In this document: positions 18,618 through 26,960 of the stretch, one piece after another | How positions within the stretch are numbered: position 1 is the first letter of the stretch | Layout: every line of letters starts with the position of its first letter | Assembly (NCBI GenBank): GCA_018433775.1 | Contig: JAHDQN010000022.1 | Location: 1 to 64,000, forward strand | Source: Deltaproteobacteria bacterium | GTDB lineage: Bacteria > Desulfobacterota > Desulfomonilia > UBA1062 | Length of the DNA: 64,000 nt | Reading direction: 5' to 3' | Translations under genes and position numbers: made by a program | Notes under the pieces: model-generated | Seen by the model: only the letters and a program-made list of their open reading frames with translations | Databases searched by the model: none | Told to the model about the DNA's origin: nothing

Positions 18618-19538
18618 ATGAATGATCAGCGGCCGTCGGTCCTCGTGGTAGACGACGAGATCATCAACAGCAAGATGATCGTTCACATGCTCCAGCAGCA
18701 GGACTATCGGATTGCGGTAGCCGTAAACGGCGAAGAGGCCTGGGATCTCCTGCAGGCAACCCCTGATGCATTCGATGCCGTGCTTCTGGACAGAATGATG
18801 CCGGGCATCGACGGTCTCGAAGTGCTCGAGCGCATGAAGAAGCACGATGTGCTCAAGGGGGTTCCCGTCATCATCCAGACCGCGATGACTGAAGAGGCGG
18901 AGATCCTCAAGGGCATCCAGGCAGGGGCGTTCTATTATCTCACCAAGCCCTATCGCAAGGAACGGCTGCTCACCGTTGTCAAGGCCGCGATCGATGATCG
19001 TACCCAATACAAGATACTCCGGGAAGAGGCGCATCACACGGCCCATGCGTTTTCTCTTCTTGTCCGGGCGGACTTCTCCCTGAAGAGCCTCGCCGAGGTG
19101 GACAACCTGGCCGCGCTCCTGGCAAAGTTGTGCCCCGAGCCCGACAAGGTGGTGCTGGGGCTCTGGGAGCTCCTCATCAATGCCCTGGAGCACGGCAACC
19201 TGGGGATAACCTACGAGGAGAAGTCGGAGCTCATCCGCAGAAACATCTGGCGTGAAGAGGTCAACCGCCGTACCCACTTGGAAGAAAACCGGGACAAGAG
19301 TGTGCTTGTCCGATTCGAAAAAACCGGAGAGGACATCGTCTTCACCATCGAGGATATGGGTCCGGGGTTCGACTGGGAACCGTACATGGAGCTCAACTCC
19401 GACCGCGTGTTCGACTCGCACGGCAGGGGCATCGCCATTGCCGGCAACTACAGCTTCGACCGGCTGGAGTACCTCGACCGGGGGAACAGGGTCAGGGCGG
19501 TGATCAATAATCACCGGCCCGGCGAGGGGGATTCGTAG
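18618..19538 (+). CDS. Response regulator fused to an RsbW-type ATPase domain
   Basis: 306 aa from MNDQRPSVLVVDDE; the frame extends 8 codons upstream but the receiver begins at this Met. Residues 1-125 are a receiver (DD acid pair, AVLLDRMMPGIDG phospho-site, LTKPY lysine). After a helical linker comes a serine/histidine-kinase-type ATPase: LGLWELLINALEHGN (N box) and FTIEDMGPGFDW, SHGRGIAIA. No HisKA phospho-His region is present, so it may act as a phosphorylation-controlled anti-sigma kinase or switch. It lies about 40 bp after the synthetase gene. Confidence 0.82.
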   Translation: MNDQRPSVLVVDDEIINSKMIVHMLQQQDYRIAVAVNGEEAWDLLQATPDAFDAVLLDRMMPGIDGLEVLERMKKHDVLKGVPVIIQTAMTEEAEILKGIQAGAFYYLTKPYRKERLLTVVKAAIDDRTQYKILREEAHHTAHAFSLLVRADFSLKSLAEVDNLAALLAKLCPEPDKVVLGLWELLINALEHGNLGITYEEKSELIRRNIWREEVNRRTHLEENRDKSVLVRFEKTGEDIVFTIEDMGPGFDWEPYMELNSDRVFDSHGRGIAIAGNYSFDRLEYLDRGNRVRAVINNHRPGEGDS

Positions 19539-19736
19539 TTCTGAGTCCAGTGTGCGGGCTTATCGACACCGCCGGGGTCGTCGTCTCCCTGAAGCGAGCG
19601 GGAGGTGAGGGAGGAAGATCGTGCGGGCGCGTGCAGCCATACCGGTTCTCTGAAGTGGGCATGAGGGCGTCATCATTCCCCCCGGACCCGGTGGGGTTCA
19701 TCCCGTTGTCCGGCCGCACGAACAGGAATACGCCGT

Positions 19737-21389
19737 CTACGGGGAAACCGTGAGTGAATTCGTGAGAATATAGTCGTATGCGGCAAGCGCCGCCTTTGCC
19801 CCTGCCCCTGCAGCGACCACGATCTGCTTTTCCGGCTCGTCGGTGACGTCGCCCGCCGCAAAGAGCCCGGGTACCTCAGTGGACTGATCGCGCCCCACCG
19901 GGACCTCGCCGTTCTCGTTGAGGGTCAGGAGGTCCTTGAGTGCATCGGCATTCGGTTTCAGGCCGATCTCCAGAAACACCCCGTCCACCTGCAGATCGAA
20001 CCGGGTACTGCCGTCGACCGATGCCACCCGGATTCCCTGGAGCTTCTCCCCGCCGAGAAACTCATCAACCCGCATGCCGGGGTGAAGCCTCACGTTCCGG
20101 TTGCTCTTCACCTCGTTTATGAGGACCGGATCCGCCTGGAAATCGTTCAGGATGTTTATGACATGGATCTCCCGGGCAAAGGGGAGGAGATCCCGCGCCG
20201 AGGAAAAGGCCGAGTTTCCCCCGCCGACCACGGCAATGGATTTGTCCCGGTAGATCGGGGCGTCGCAGGTGGCACAGAACGCGATTCCCTTGCCGATGAA
20301 CCGGCTTTCACCGGGCACGCCGAGCGTGCGGTATTCCTTGCCTGCGCAGAAAATGACCGAGCGGGCCTTGAAGGTGGTCCCATCAGAAGTCTCCAGGTGG
20401 AAGACGCCGTTGTCCTTGGTGATGGAGCTCACCGCCACGTCGAACAGCTCTGCAATGGGGTAGCGCTCCACATGGTCTCTGAACTGACGCGCCAGGTCCT
20501 GACCGTTGATATCCGGGGTTCCCAGCCAGTTGTCGATGCTCGCGGTATTGGTGATCTGGCCGCCCATCCTGCTGCCGATGAGCGCGAGGTCGAGATCCTT
20601 GCGTGCGGCGTACACGGCGGCCGAGAGCGCGGCCGGACCAGCGCCCACGATGATGGTCTGATACACCCTCTCGGGATCCACCTCCGTGGCATAACGCTCT
20701 CCCCTGGCCTCGCGCATCTGGGCGTCGATACGATCGTACACGTGGGGCTTGACGAGTTTCAGGATCTCCATGATGGCCTCGAAGGCGGGGAGCGCACCCT
20801 CGAATGCGGGGAACTCGTTGATGACCGTCCGGGGAACCCCCTGTACGAAGTACCTCTGAACGAACTGGGGGAACTCCGCGGCATCGATCATGTCCGCACG
20901 GATGGTCTCGTTGGCAACGGCCATCTGGTGGGCGAGGTGCACCATCTGGGGACAGTAGGGACAGGTGAGGGTGATCATGACCTCCAGATGCACCGGCACG
21001 TCGATGAGCAGGAGGATGTCCTCGATTTCTTTTCCCAGGCCCGACGTTCCACGGGATACCATGCGGACCGCCTCGATGAGCGAGCTGAATTCATACCCTG
21101 CCGTGACCCCGTAGAAGCGGATGCCATAATCCTGCTCCCCGATGACCGCGGTACCCGGTACCTTGGCGATCCCGTACTCCCGGGCCTTGCCGGAATCCTT
21201 CACCAGGTCGTAAACTTCCAGGGAGAGCTTGTCGGAGAGCCCGGCAACGGTGCGGAGAAGCTGGTCCTGCTGCCTGCATGTTTCACAGGCCATTTCCTGG
21301 GTGAAAAAGACCAGCTTCACGGGTCGCTTCAGCCCTGCCAGAATCGACTGGAGCTCGCGTCTGGTTTTCTCATCGATCATCTGCGGCAT
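19737..21389 (-). CDS. Thioredoxin reductase fused to a two-CxxC disulfide oxidoreductase domain (AhpF-like)
   Basis: 550 aa from MPQMIDEK, chosen because GGAGGTG lies 8 bp upstream; a 67-codon extension is not conserved-looking. Two thioredoxin folds come first, both with redox pairs: C35-E-T-C38 and C143-P-Y-C146. A flavoprotein follows with FAD motif VGAGPAALSA at about 248, redox pair C372-A-T-C375 and NADPH motif VVGGGNSAFSSA. AhpF has the same plan but usually only the second fold has CxxC. It would pass NAD(P)H electrons to disulfides or a peroxiredoxin; no ahpC is adjacent. Confidence 0.9.
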   Translation of the reverse strand: MPQMIDEKTRRELQSILAGLKRPVKLVFFTQEMACETCRQQDQLLRTVAGLSDKLSLEVYDLVKDSGKAREYGIAKVPGTAVIGEQDYGIRFYGVTAGYEFSSLIEAVRMVSRGTSGLGKEIEDILLLIDVPVHLEVMITLTCPYCPQMVHLAHQMAVANETIRADMIDAAEFPQFVQRYFVQGVPRTVINEFPAFEGALPAFEAIMEILKLVKPHVYDRIDAQMREARGERYATEVDPERVYQTIIVGAGPAALSAAVYAARKDLDLALIGSRMGGQITNTASIDNWLGTPDINGQDLARQFRDHVERYPIAELFDVAVSSITKDNGVFHLETSDGTTFKARSVIFCAGKEYRTLGVPGESRFIGKGIAFCATCDAPIYRDKSIAVVGGGNSAFSSARDLLPFAREIHVINILNDFQADPVLINEVKSNRNVRLHPGMRVDEFLGGEKLQGIRVASVDGSTRFDLQVDGVFLEIGLKPNADALKDLLTLNENGEVPVGRDQSTEVPGLFAAGDVTDEPEKQIVVAAGAGAKAALAAYDYILTNSLTVSP

Positions 21390-21540
21390 AGACACACCTC
21401 CGTTTCGGCTGTGTACCCGGCGCTTCCGGTTCCGGCCCCTGCGCCGAAGAAAAGGATTCCTTGGGCTGACGCCCCGGGCCGCGCGCGATAGCGCCTTGAG
21501 TTTATAGTAACGTCTGTGTGCCCATTGTCTACCCGGCAGG

Positions 21541-23133
21541 TCAGGACAGGAGGTCGAGAAGGTGCACCCTCCAGGGGCCGAGCTCGACATACAACCCGTC
21601 GGCGGTCACCTCGTCGAGGGAGCGGATGTAGATCTCCTCGGTCAGGGCGTCACGAAAGGCGAGGGGATGTCCGGAAACGAACTCAGGCGGTATCCGGAGC
21701 CTGCCCTGTGCCGCGGCGTCAGAATAGTTCACGCATACGAGCTTGAGCCTTTTCCCGCCGTGCCACAGCCAGGCAAGCAGGCCCTCGGAGCTCATGTTTC
21801 CCTCCCATGCAGGCCTGATGTCGAGCTGCTTCCAGGTTCCTGTTGCCATGGGCTCCTCCGAGCTGAAGGCCAGCAGGGTTTCGTAGAACCGCGCCATCTC
21901 GGGGTCGGCGTGCTCTTCAGCCTTTCTCGCGAGCTGGACCGGCACGCGGACCGCGCAGCCCTCTGTCTGGCCCTCGTGAAAGAGGTGGAGACCGGGCAGG
22001 GTGGCCATGACAGAAGCTGCGGCGCACGATCGCTCCTTCCCGAAGGCAGAGGCCGACCTTGGCTCGTCATGGTTTTCGATGAAGCGCAGGCACTGCCGCT
22101 GCACGCCTTCGTCGATCCGCACATACTGCCTCAGCTCCCGGGAGGAGGCGTGGAGCATGAGATCGTACAGCGATTTGTCGTAGGTGTAGTCAAAGCCCAG
22201 GTCCCGGAGCCTTTGTTCGAGCCCCCAGTAGGCCTCGGCGATAAAAATGCATCCCGGGTGTACCGCCCTGACCGCAGAGAAGGCCTCTTCCCAGAACTCC
22301 GTCTCCGGGGGCCTCTGATTCTGCGCGTATTTTCCCCAGGTGGCGGCAAACACCTCGCTGAGTGCGAGCATGGCCATGTCGCACCGGACTCCGTCGGCAT
22401 ATTCCGCAATGCGCCTGAGCTCTGCCGCGAGCGCCTCCCGCGCCCGGGCCGAGAAAAAGTCAACCTGCACAGTGTCGCTCCATGGCGGAAAATGCGGGTC
22501 CCGCCCGTGGGCCAGGATACGGCCCTGTCCGGTGTGAAAAAACAAAGCAGGGTCGCGCTTCATGTCCTCCCTGCTCCCCCGGACGAAGCAGTCCGGCATG
22601 CTCTCCGTCCAGGGGTGATCCACGGCCAGGTGGTTGGGCACAAAGTCCAGAACGAGGCGCATGCCCAACTCATTGATGATGCTTTTAGCCCGGAGCAGAT
22701 CCTGATCCGTGCCGAGATGCGGATCGATGCGATACGAGCGGACGGCGTACGGAGAGCCCGCAACGTCGTCCTCACCCCAGCCGGGAAGGGCCTCGCCGTA
22801 GGCCAGCCTCAAGCCCTCGTCGTCGAAGGCGCATCTCCGGGAGGCGGGGCTCCGCATCCACACCCCCATGAGCCAGACAAGGGAGAACCCTCGGGAGGCG
22901 ATCTCTTTCCACTCGCTGCGCGGTATGTCCCCCAGGGTCAGGTTCGGACCGTATTTCCTCCGCATGCGGTCCATGAAGGCAAACGAGTGTATCTCCAGGA
23001 GATGGAGGCTCGACCGCCCGGTTCCGTCCTGAGCGCGGGCAGGGGTTTCACGGCCGCATTCCCTTCCGCCTGCCCCGGGAAGGGATGCGGAGCCTGCTGT
23101 GGAATCCTTCCTGTTGATCGGATTGTTCTGCAT
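21541..23133 (-). CDS. GH13 alpha-amylase-family glycosidase
   Basis: About 530 aa; the frame opens with a GTG immediately before the ATG used here. The four GH13 regions are present: DFVPNH (I), DGVRCDMAML with the nucleophile Asp (II), FIAEAYW with the acid/base Glu (III) and FIENHDE with the transition-state Asp (IV). The first 50 residues are Gly/Arg-rich and poorly ordered, without a signal peptide, so the enzyme is probably cytoplasmic and acts on glycogen, trehalose or maltodextrin-type glucans. Specificity is not clear. It lies 150 bp upstream of the reductase on the same strand. Confidence 0.85.
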   Translation of the reverse strand: MQNNPINRKDSTAGSASLPGAGGRECGRETPARAQDGTGRSSLHLLEIHSFAFMDRMRRKYGPNLTLGDIPRSEWKEIASRGFSLVWLMGVWMRSPASRRCAFDDEGLRLAYGEALPGWGEDDVAGSPYAVRSYRIDPHLGTDQDLLRAKSIINELGMRLVLDFVPNHLAVDHPWTESMPDCFVRGSREDMKRDPALFFHTGQGRILAHGRDPHFPPWSDTVQVDFFSARAREALAAELRRIAEYADGVRCDMAMLALSEVFAATWGKYAQNQRPPETEFWEEAFSAVRAVHPGCIFIAEAYWGLEQRLRDLGFDYTYDKSLYDLMLHASSRELRQYVRIDEGVQRQCLRFIENHDEPRSASAFGKERSCAAASVMATLPGLHLFHEGQTEGCAVRVPVQLARKAEEHADPEMARFYETLLAFSSEEPMATGTWKQLDIRPAWEGNMSSEGLLAWLWHGGKRLKLVCVNYSDAAAQGRLRIPPEFVSGHPLAFRDALTEEIYIRSLDEVTADGLYVELGPWRVHLLDLLS

Positions 23134-23170
23134 CACACATCAGCCGCCTTTCCTGTTGTACTCTCCACCG

Positions 23171-23199
23171 CCGCTGGAGCCCGGATCGGGCTCCAGCGG
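23171..23199. terminator. Hairpin between ybaK and the glycosidase gene
   Basis: A perfect 13-bp stem (CCGCTGGAGCCCG and its complement) with a 3-nt loop, just after the ybaK 3' end on the minus strand. No T-run follows, so factor-independent termination is uncertain. Confidence 0.6.
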
Positions 23200-23227
23200 T
23201 CCAAGGCCGTGCCGTACGCCAGATTTC

Positions 23228-23716
23228 TCAGGGTCCTATGGCCACGGACACCCGCTCGGGCTCAAGGGCCTTTTCCAGGTCCCGGGGGTCCATTTCAACC
23301 ATGAACCCACGCTTGCCCCCGTTGATAAAGATTCTGTCGAGATCGAGAATCGACGACTCCACAAAAACCCTGAGCCGCTCCCGCGTGCCGAAAGGACTGA
23401 TTCCTCCCACCTGGTAGCCGGTGCACCTCTGCGCCGTCTTCACGTCGCAGGGACCCGCCCGCTTCACGCCGAGCAGGCGTGCGAGCGTCTTGGAGGAGAC
23501 CTCGCAATCGCCGTGCATGAGCACGATGACGGGCTGCCTTTCGTCGATGTCCATCAACAGGGTTTTGATCACCCGGTGCTCCGGAACGCTCAGGGTGGTC
23601 GCGGCCTGCCTGGTGCCCCCATGCTCCACAAAGGGATACCGGTGGGGGACGAAGTCGATACCCTTCGCCCTGAGAAACCGCACTGCCTGGGTGATGGGAT
23701 ATTCGTCTTTTCTCAT
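23228..23716 (-). CDS. ybaK: Cys-tRNA(Pro)/aminoacyl-tRNA deacylase, YbaK/EbsC family
   Basis: 162 aa. This editing-domain protein hydrolyses mischarged tRNA in trans. The family core is visible: TTLSVPEHRVIKTLLM, VLMHGDCEVSSKTLARLLG with the catalytic lysine region, and GYQVGGISPFG, the YbaK signature loop. Length and motif order are normal. No ribosome site of note. It heads a short minus-strand stretch and is separated from the next gene by a hairpin. Confidence 0.9.
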   Translation of the reverse strand: MRKDEYPITQAVRFLRAKGIDFVPHRYPFVEHGGTRQAATTLSVPEHRVIKTLLMDIDERQPVIVLMHGDCEVSSKTLARLLGVKRAGPCDVKTAQRCTGYQVGGISPFGTRERLRVFVESSILDLDRIFINGGKRGFMVEMDPRDLEKALEPERVSVAIGP

Positions 23717-23922
23717 GGTGGTTTCTTATCTTATATCATCTCAAACTCGGGTTTCAACCCGGGCTTCCTGTCGGGCTGAGGGGCGAATGCCGCGTACCGG
23801 GGTCGCGACCGGCCCTTCGGGCCGGGATTCGGATCGTGCTCTACCCCGGAACGTGCCCGCCGGCGCGCCTTGAGGCCCGGGCTTTTTTCTCAGGGCAAGG
23901 GCTTGGGCATCGGGTGTCTTTT

Positions 23923-24783
23923 CTAAGGCTTTTGGTCGGGGAAGGAATCTTCCCGATCGTCTCCTGAGTCAATGTGGCCGGAGTCCGCGGCTTCCCGCGC
24001 GTCTTCGCAGGCCGCGCAGGCGCCCGGGTCTTCCTGCACGGGCACCTCCTGCACGGGAAATTCCCGTATGGGGGCTTCCCGGTCATCCTGCGGCGGGGAG
24101 GTCCGCGCGCGCGGCATGGTCTCGTCCAGCCACAGGGGATGGCGCGCCTTCGCATAATCCAGAGAGATGTATCCCGTGAAGATGGAGCGCACCATGGGAC
24201 GATTGGGCTTGATGGCGATGGCAGCCATGTGCGCGACAAAGGCGAGCACGAACAGGACAAAAAAGGCATTGTGAACCCAAGTCGCCCACATCACCAGGAC
24301 GTAGGACATGTCGGGCGCGTAGACGTTCTTGTAGGTCTTGATCAGACCGGAGACGATGAGGCCTGCAATGATGACGGCCATGCCCGCATAGGCCAGCCTC
24401 TGCTCGGGCAGGTACTTATGAAAGGCGGGCTCCTCACCCCGGCCCAGAAAGCTCTTGATCACCTCCACCGACGCCTTCAGATCGCCCTTTTTGGGGAGCA
24501 TGCCCGTGTGGCCCTGGAGCCCGTGGTACACGACATGAAACAGGGATGCGGCCACGAAGACCACCGATGCCGCATAATGGAGCTTTAGAGAAAAGATGAA
24601 GTCTCCGGACCATGTCATGCCGGGCAGGCCGGTGATGTAGTATCGCCCGGCGATGGGCAGCTCGAAGATGCCCGTGACCACCAGGACGAGGCCGGAGAGG
24701 GCCACGGCCCAGTGCTCAGCGATTTCGATGCGGCTGTGACGCCGGGTAAGATCCTTCTTTTTTCCGGTCTTCGGGCTCATCAT
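23923..24783 (-). CDS. Formate-dehydrogenase-gamma-type cytochrome b membrane subunit
   Basis: 286 aa from the ATGATGA overlap with the upstream Fe-S gene (ATG 24783 or 24780). About four to five transmembrane helices span residues 20-215, with histidines suited to b-type haem (HWAVALSG, LKLHYAASVV, LFHVVYHG, WVHNAFFVL). A hydrophilic acidic/proline tail of about 55 residues with a CAAC motif follows the last helix and is unusual for the family. It should pass electrons between quinone and the periplasmic Fe-S partner. No catalytic molybdoenzyme gene is adjacent. Confidence 0.85.
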   Translation of the reverse strand: MMSPKTGKKKDLTRRHSRIEIAEHWAVALSGLVLVVTGIFELPIAGRYYITGLPGMTWSGDFIFSLKLHYAASVVFVAASLFHVVYHGLQGHTGMLPKKGDLKASVEVIKSFLGRGEEPAFHKYLPEQRLAYAGMAVIIAGLIVSGLIKTYKNVYAPDMSYVLVMWATWVHNAFFVLFVLAFVAHMAAIAIKPNRPMVRSIFTGYISLDYAKARHPLWLDETMPRARTSPPQDDREAPIREFPVQEVPVQEDPGACAACEDAREAADSGHIDSGDDREDSFPDQKP

Positions 24784-25784
24784 TTCTTCTGCTCCTCTTC
24801 GGGGCTGCCGTTTTTCCTGCCCTTCAGGGCGCCCGCCACGGCCAGGACCCCCGCTGTCAGACCGATGGCCGGAGACAGGAGCACCGAGTTGCCCAGGCTG
24901 TCGGTCTTTGCCATCCGCCGTTCGACCGGGGCCATATGAGGCCTTCCGGGACCCTTGTCGATGGCGGCGTCGATCTTCTCGAAGGGTACGGGCGAGACAT
25001 AGAGCGTCGCGGTGCCGCCGTTTTCCTCCCTGCCGTAGAGGTGGCCGCCCATTCGGTCGGCCCGCCTCAGGGCCTCGGCGTGGATGACGTCCCGGGGCCC
25101 GGAGAGCAGGGCGTTTCTGGGGCAGGCGTCCACGCATACCGGGTTTTTCCCCTCCAGCAGCCTGTCGTGGCACAGATCGCACTTGAACATGACCCCGTTT
25201 CCGGCCAGCGTGGGCGCGATCTGCAGGTAAATGCCCACTCCGGACTGGCGCTGGGGGATGTTCCAGGGACAGACCGTGCGGCACTTGGCCCCGCCGAAGC
25301 AGACCTCGCTGTCGATCACCACCGCCCCGGTCTTATGCTTGTGGTTGGCCGCAAAGGGGCATATGGTCGCACAGGCTGGATTGTCGCAGTGCATGCACCG
25401 CCTGGGGATGTTGAGGGACCACCTTTTCCCGTCGTGCTCCACCTCTGCCTTGTGGATGAACAGATAGTTGTAAGGGGTGAGCCTGCCGGTCAGGTGCTTC
25501 CTGTCCGAGAAGTCCTCTGTCTTTCCGCGGGGGAACACCTCGGGCAGGGGATCTACGGGCTCGGGAACGTGCCGGAGGTTCTTTTCCCTGCAGGCCTGGA
25601 TGCAGGCGGGAGTTTTCCGGTCCGGGCACCCGTCGCATCGGCTGATGTCAATCAGGGCCGCCACGGCGCCCCCGGTGCCTGTACGGGCGTGGACCGATGA
25701 GCCCAGCCCCGCTGACACGGCCGCGGTCATGGCTGCCTTGAGCAGGGTCCTGCGCGAGATTCCGTGTTTTTTTCCCTCAGTCAT
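24780..25784 (-). CDS. Tat-exported 4Fe-4S electron-transfer protein (FdnH/HybA-like)
   Basis: 334 aa. The N-terminus has a twin-arginine signal (SRRTLLKAA plus hydrophobic segment), so the folded protein is sent to the periplasm. Cysteine clusters for four [4Fe-4S] centres are visible: CDGCPDRKTPACIQAC, CMHCDNPACATICP, CFGGAKCRTVCP and CDLCHDRLLEGKNPVCVDAC. A hydrophobic stretch near residues 305-325 anchors the C-terminus. A strong GGAGGTGATG precedes the ATG. With the overlapping cytochrome b it forms a periplasmic electron module without its own dehydrogenase. Confidence 0.9.
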   Translation of the reverse strand: MTEGKKHGISRRTLLKAAMTAAVSAGLGSSVHARTGTGGAVAALIDISRCDGCPDRKTPACIQACREKNLRHVPEPVDPLPEVFPRGKTEDFSDRKHLTGRLTPYNYLFIHKAEVEHDGKRWSLNIPRRCMHCDNPACATICPFAANHKHKTGAVVIDSEVCFGGAKCRTVCPWNIPQRQSGVGIYLQIAPTLAGNGVMFKCDLCHDRLLEGKNPVCVDACPRNALLSGPRDVIHAEALRRADRMGGHLYGREENGGTATLYVSPVPFEKIDAAIDKGPGRPHMAPVERRMAKTDSLGNSVLLSPAIGLTAGVLAVAGALKGRKNGSPEEEQKK

Positions 25785-25854
25785 TGCATCACCTCCGGAT
25801 CAGTCAAGTCGATGCGGAGCACAAATATCTCCCTGAGAATATACCACAGAGTCC

Positions 25855-26148
25855 TCATCCTGAACAGGAATTCGAAAGACCCTGCGGATTGAGCCGGGAG
25901 ATGACCCGTAAGCCCAGAAACGACCCGTCGATAGTGATGTCGCCGGTGAGCTCCAGCACATCCTCTGCCACAACGAAGATGAATCCGTCCACCCGGAAGG
26001 TGTGATCGCCGTCTTTCGGCTCATCCAGAGCCAGCCGCAGCTGCGGCCCTCCTCAACCGAAACCCAGATGGATGCGCACAACCGGATCGTCACGACGGGA
26101 GGTGAATCTGGCGAGCTGTTTTTTCCCATTTTCGGTCAGGGTGATCAT
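25855..26148 (-). CDS. HesB/IscA-like protein with in-frame TGA, probable selenoprotein
   Basis: ATG at 26148 has GGAGG 8 bp upstream. The frame gives MITLTENGKKQLARFTSRRD then RIHLGFG, a TGA at 26055-26053, and continues GGPQLRLALDEPKDGD, VDGFIFVVAEDVLELTG and SRLNPQGLSNSCSG. The TGA sits exactly where A-type Fe-S carriers have the first conserved Cys (GGGCSG), and codons after it keep family sequence, so selenocysteine insertion is more likely than a nonsense mutation. HesB-like selenoproteins are a known bacterial family. The frame ends at a second TGA (25857-25855); if that is also read, the protein runs to 25804. The Fe-S/cytochrome b genes follow on the same strand. Confidence 0.75.
26028..26051 (-). 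promoter_or_regulatory. Candidate bacterial SECIS hairpin
   Basis: Directly downstream of the in-frame TGA the minus-strand RNA can fold: GAG pairs with CUC, then a small internal loop, then GCCGC pairs with GCGGC around an AGCU loop. Bacterial SECIS elements lie immediately 3' of the UGA, as here. The small loop is not a textbook match. Confidence 0.5.
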
Positions 26149-26229
26149 CGATAAATCCTCCTTTCATGGTTCATGCCTTTTTGGTAGTACTGCCGATACC
26201 GGTTGTCGAGTATGTGGGGGAGAAAAACA

Positions 26230-26243
26230 TTGATCTGTATCAA
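26230..26243. promoter_or_regulatory. FNR/DNR-type operator
   Basis: TTGATCTGTATCAA is a perfect copy of the TTGAT-N4-ATCAA consensus bound by Fnr/Dnr regulators. It lies 24 bp before the ATG of the crp-like gene and 81 bp from the start of the HesB-like gene, so it can control either or both divergent units. Confidence 0.8.
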
Positions 26244-26267
26244 GAAAACGAAAAACAGGGATTCGGC

Positions 26268-26960
26268 ATGGATGCGCTGAGTGTTTTGCTTCACATTCCC
26301 CTCTTTGCAGGCCTGCCTGCGGACCAGATGAGGATTCTCGCCGGTTGCGCCCGTGAGAAAAGCGTCCGAGCGGGACAGATGATCTTCGCCGACGCCCAGG
26401 AATCTCGTGGGCTCCACCTCGTGGTGTGGGGGAGGGTGAAGATTTTCAAATCCGCTCCCGAAGGCCGGGAGCAGACGATCTTCGTCTTCGGTCCGGGGGA
26501 GCCCTTCTGCCTGACGGCCCTGACCGACCAGGTTTCCCCTGCGGGAGCCATGGCCCTTGAAGACACGCGGATCCTGCTCTTTCCCGCAGAAGTGCTCGAA
26601 GCGGTGGCCAGAAAGGAGCCCTCGCTGCTGTTCAACATGATCCTGGCCCTTTCCCGCAGGCTCAAGGAATCCATCGACCTGATCGAGTCGCTCTCGCTCA
26701 AGGAGATTCCCCAGCGGCTCGCCTCCTTTCTGGTCAATTCCCTCGATCAGGATGGCCGGGACGAGCGGATCGATCTGCACTTTCCGCACAGGGAGCTGGC
26801 AAAGATCATCGGTGCCACACCCGAGACACTCTCGCGGGTTCTGAAGCGCATGAGCGAGGATGGCCTCCTGAAGCTGGAGGGCCGGACCATCAGGATACTC
26901 TCCCGGCCGGGACTGAATCTGATCGCTCAGGGCGGACAGCCTACCTCGCGCGAGGACTGA
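26268..26960 (+). CDS. Crp/Fnr-family transcription regulator (DNR-like)
   Basis: 230 aa from MDALSVLLHIPLFAGLP; the frame extends 34 codons upstream, but those codons cover the operator and lack family similarity. A cyclic-nucleotide-binding-like beta barrel occupies about residues 10-120. The C-terminal HTH follows (HRELAKIIGATPETLSRVLKRM). It lacks the N-terminal four-cysteine cluster of Fnr, so oxygen sensing through 4Fe-4S is unlikely; Dnr-type members sense NO through haem. A consensus FNR box in its own leader suggests autoregulation and control of the divergent redox genes. Confidence 0.88.
   Translation: MDALSVLLHIPLFAGLPADQMRILAGCAREKSVRAGQMIFADAQESRGLHLVVWGRVKIFKSAPEGREQTIFVFGPGEPFCLTALTDQVSPAGAMALEDTRILLFPAEVLEAVARKEPSLLFNMILALSRRLKESIDLIESLSLKEIPQRLASFLVNSLDQDGRDERIDLHFPHRELAKIIGATPETLSRVLKRMSEDGLLKLEGRTIRILSRPGLNLIAQGGQPTSRED

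Noticed and set aside
25800-26129. 109-codon minus-strand frame covering the HesB-like gene in another frame
   Set aside because: Its sequence is Ser/Arg/Trp-rich without motifs. The HesB-like frame with one TGA matches the family and explains the region.
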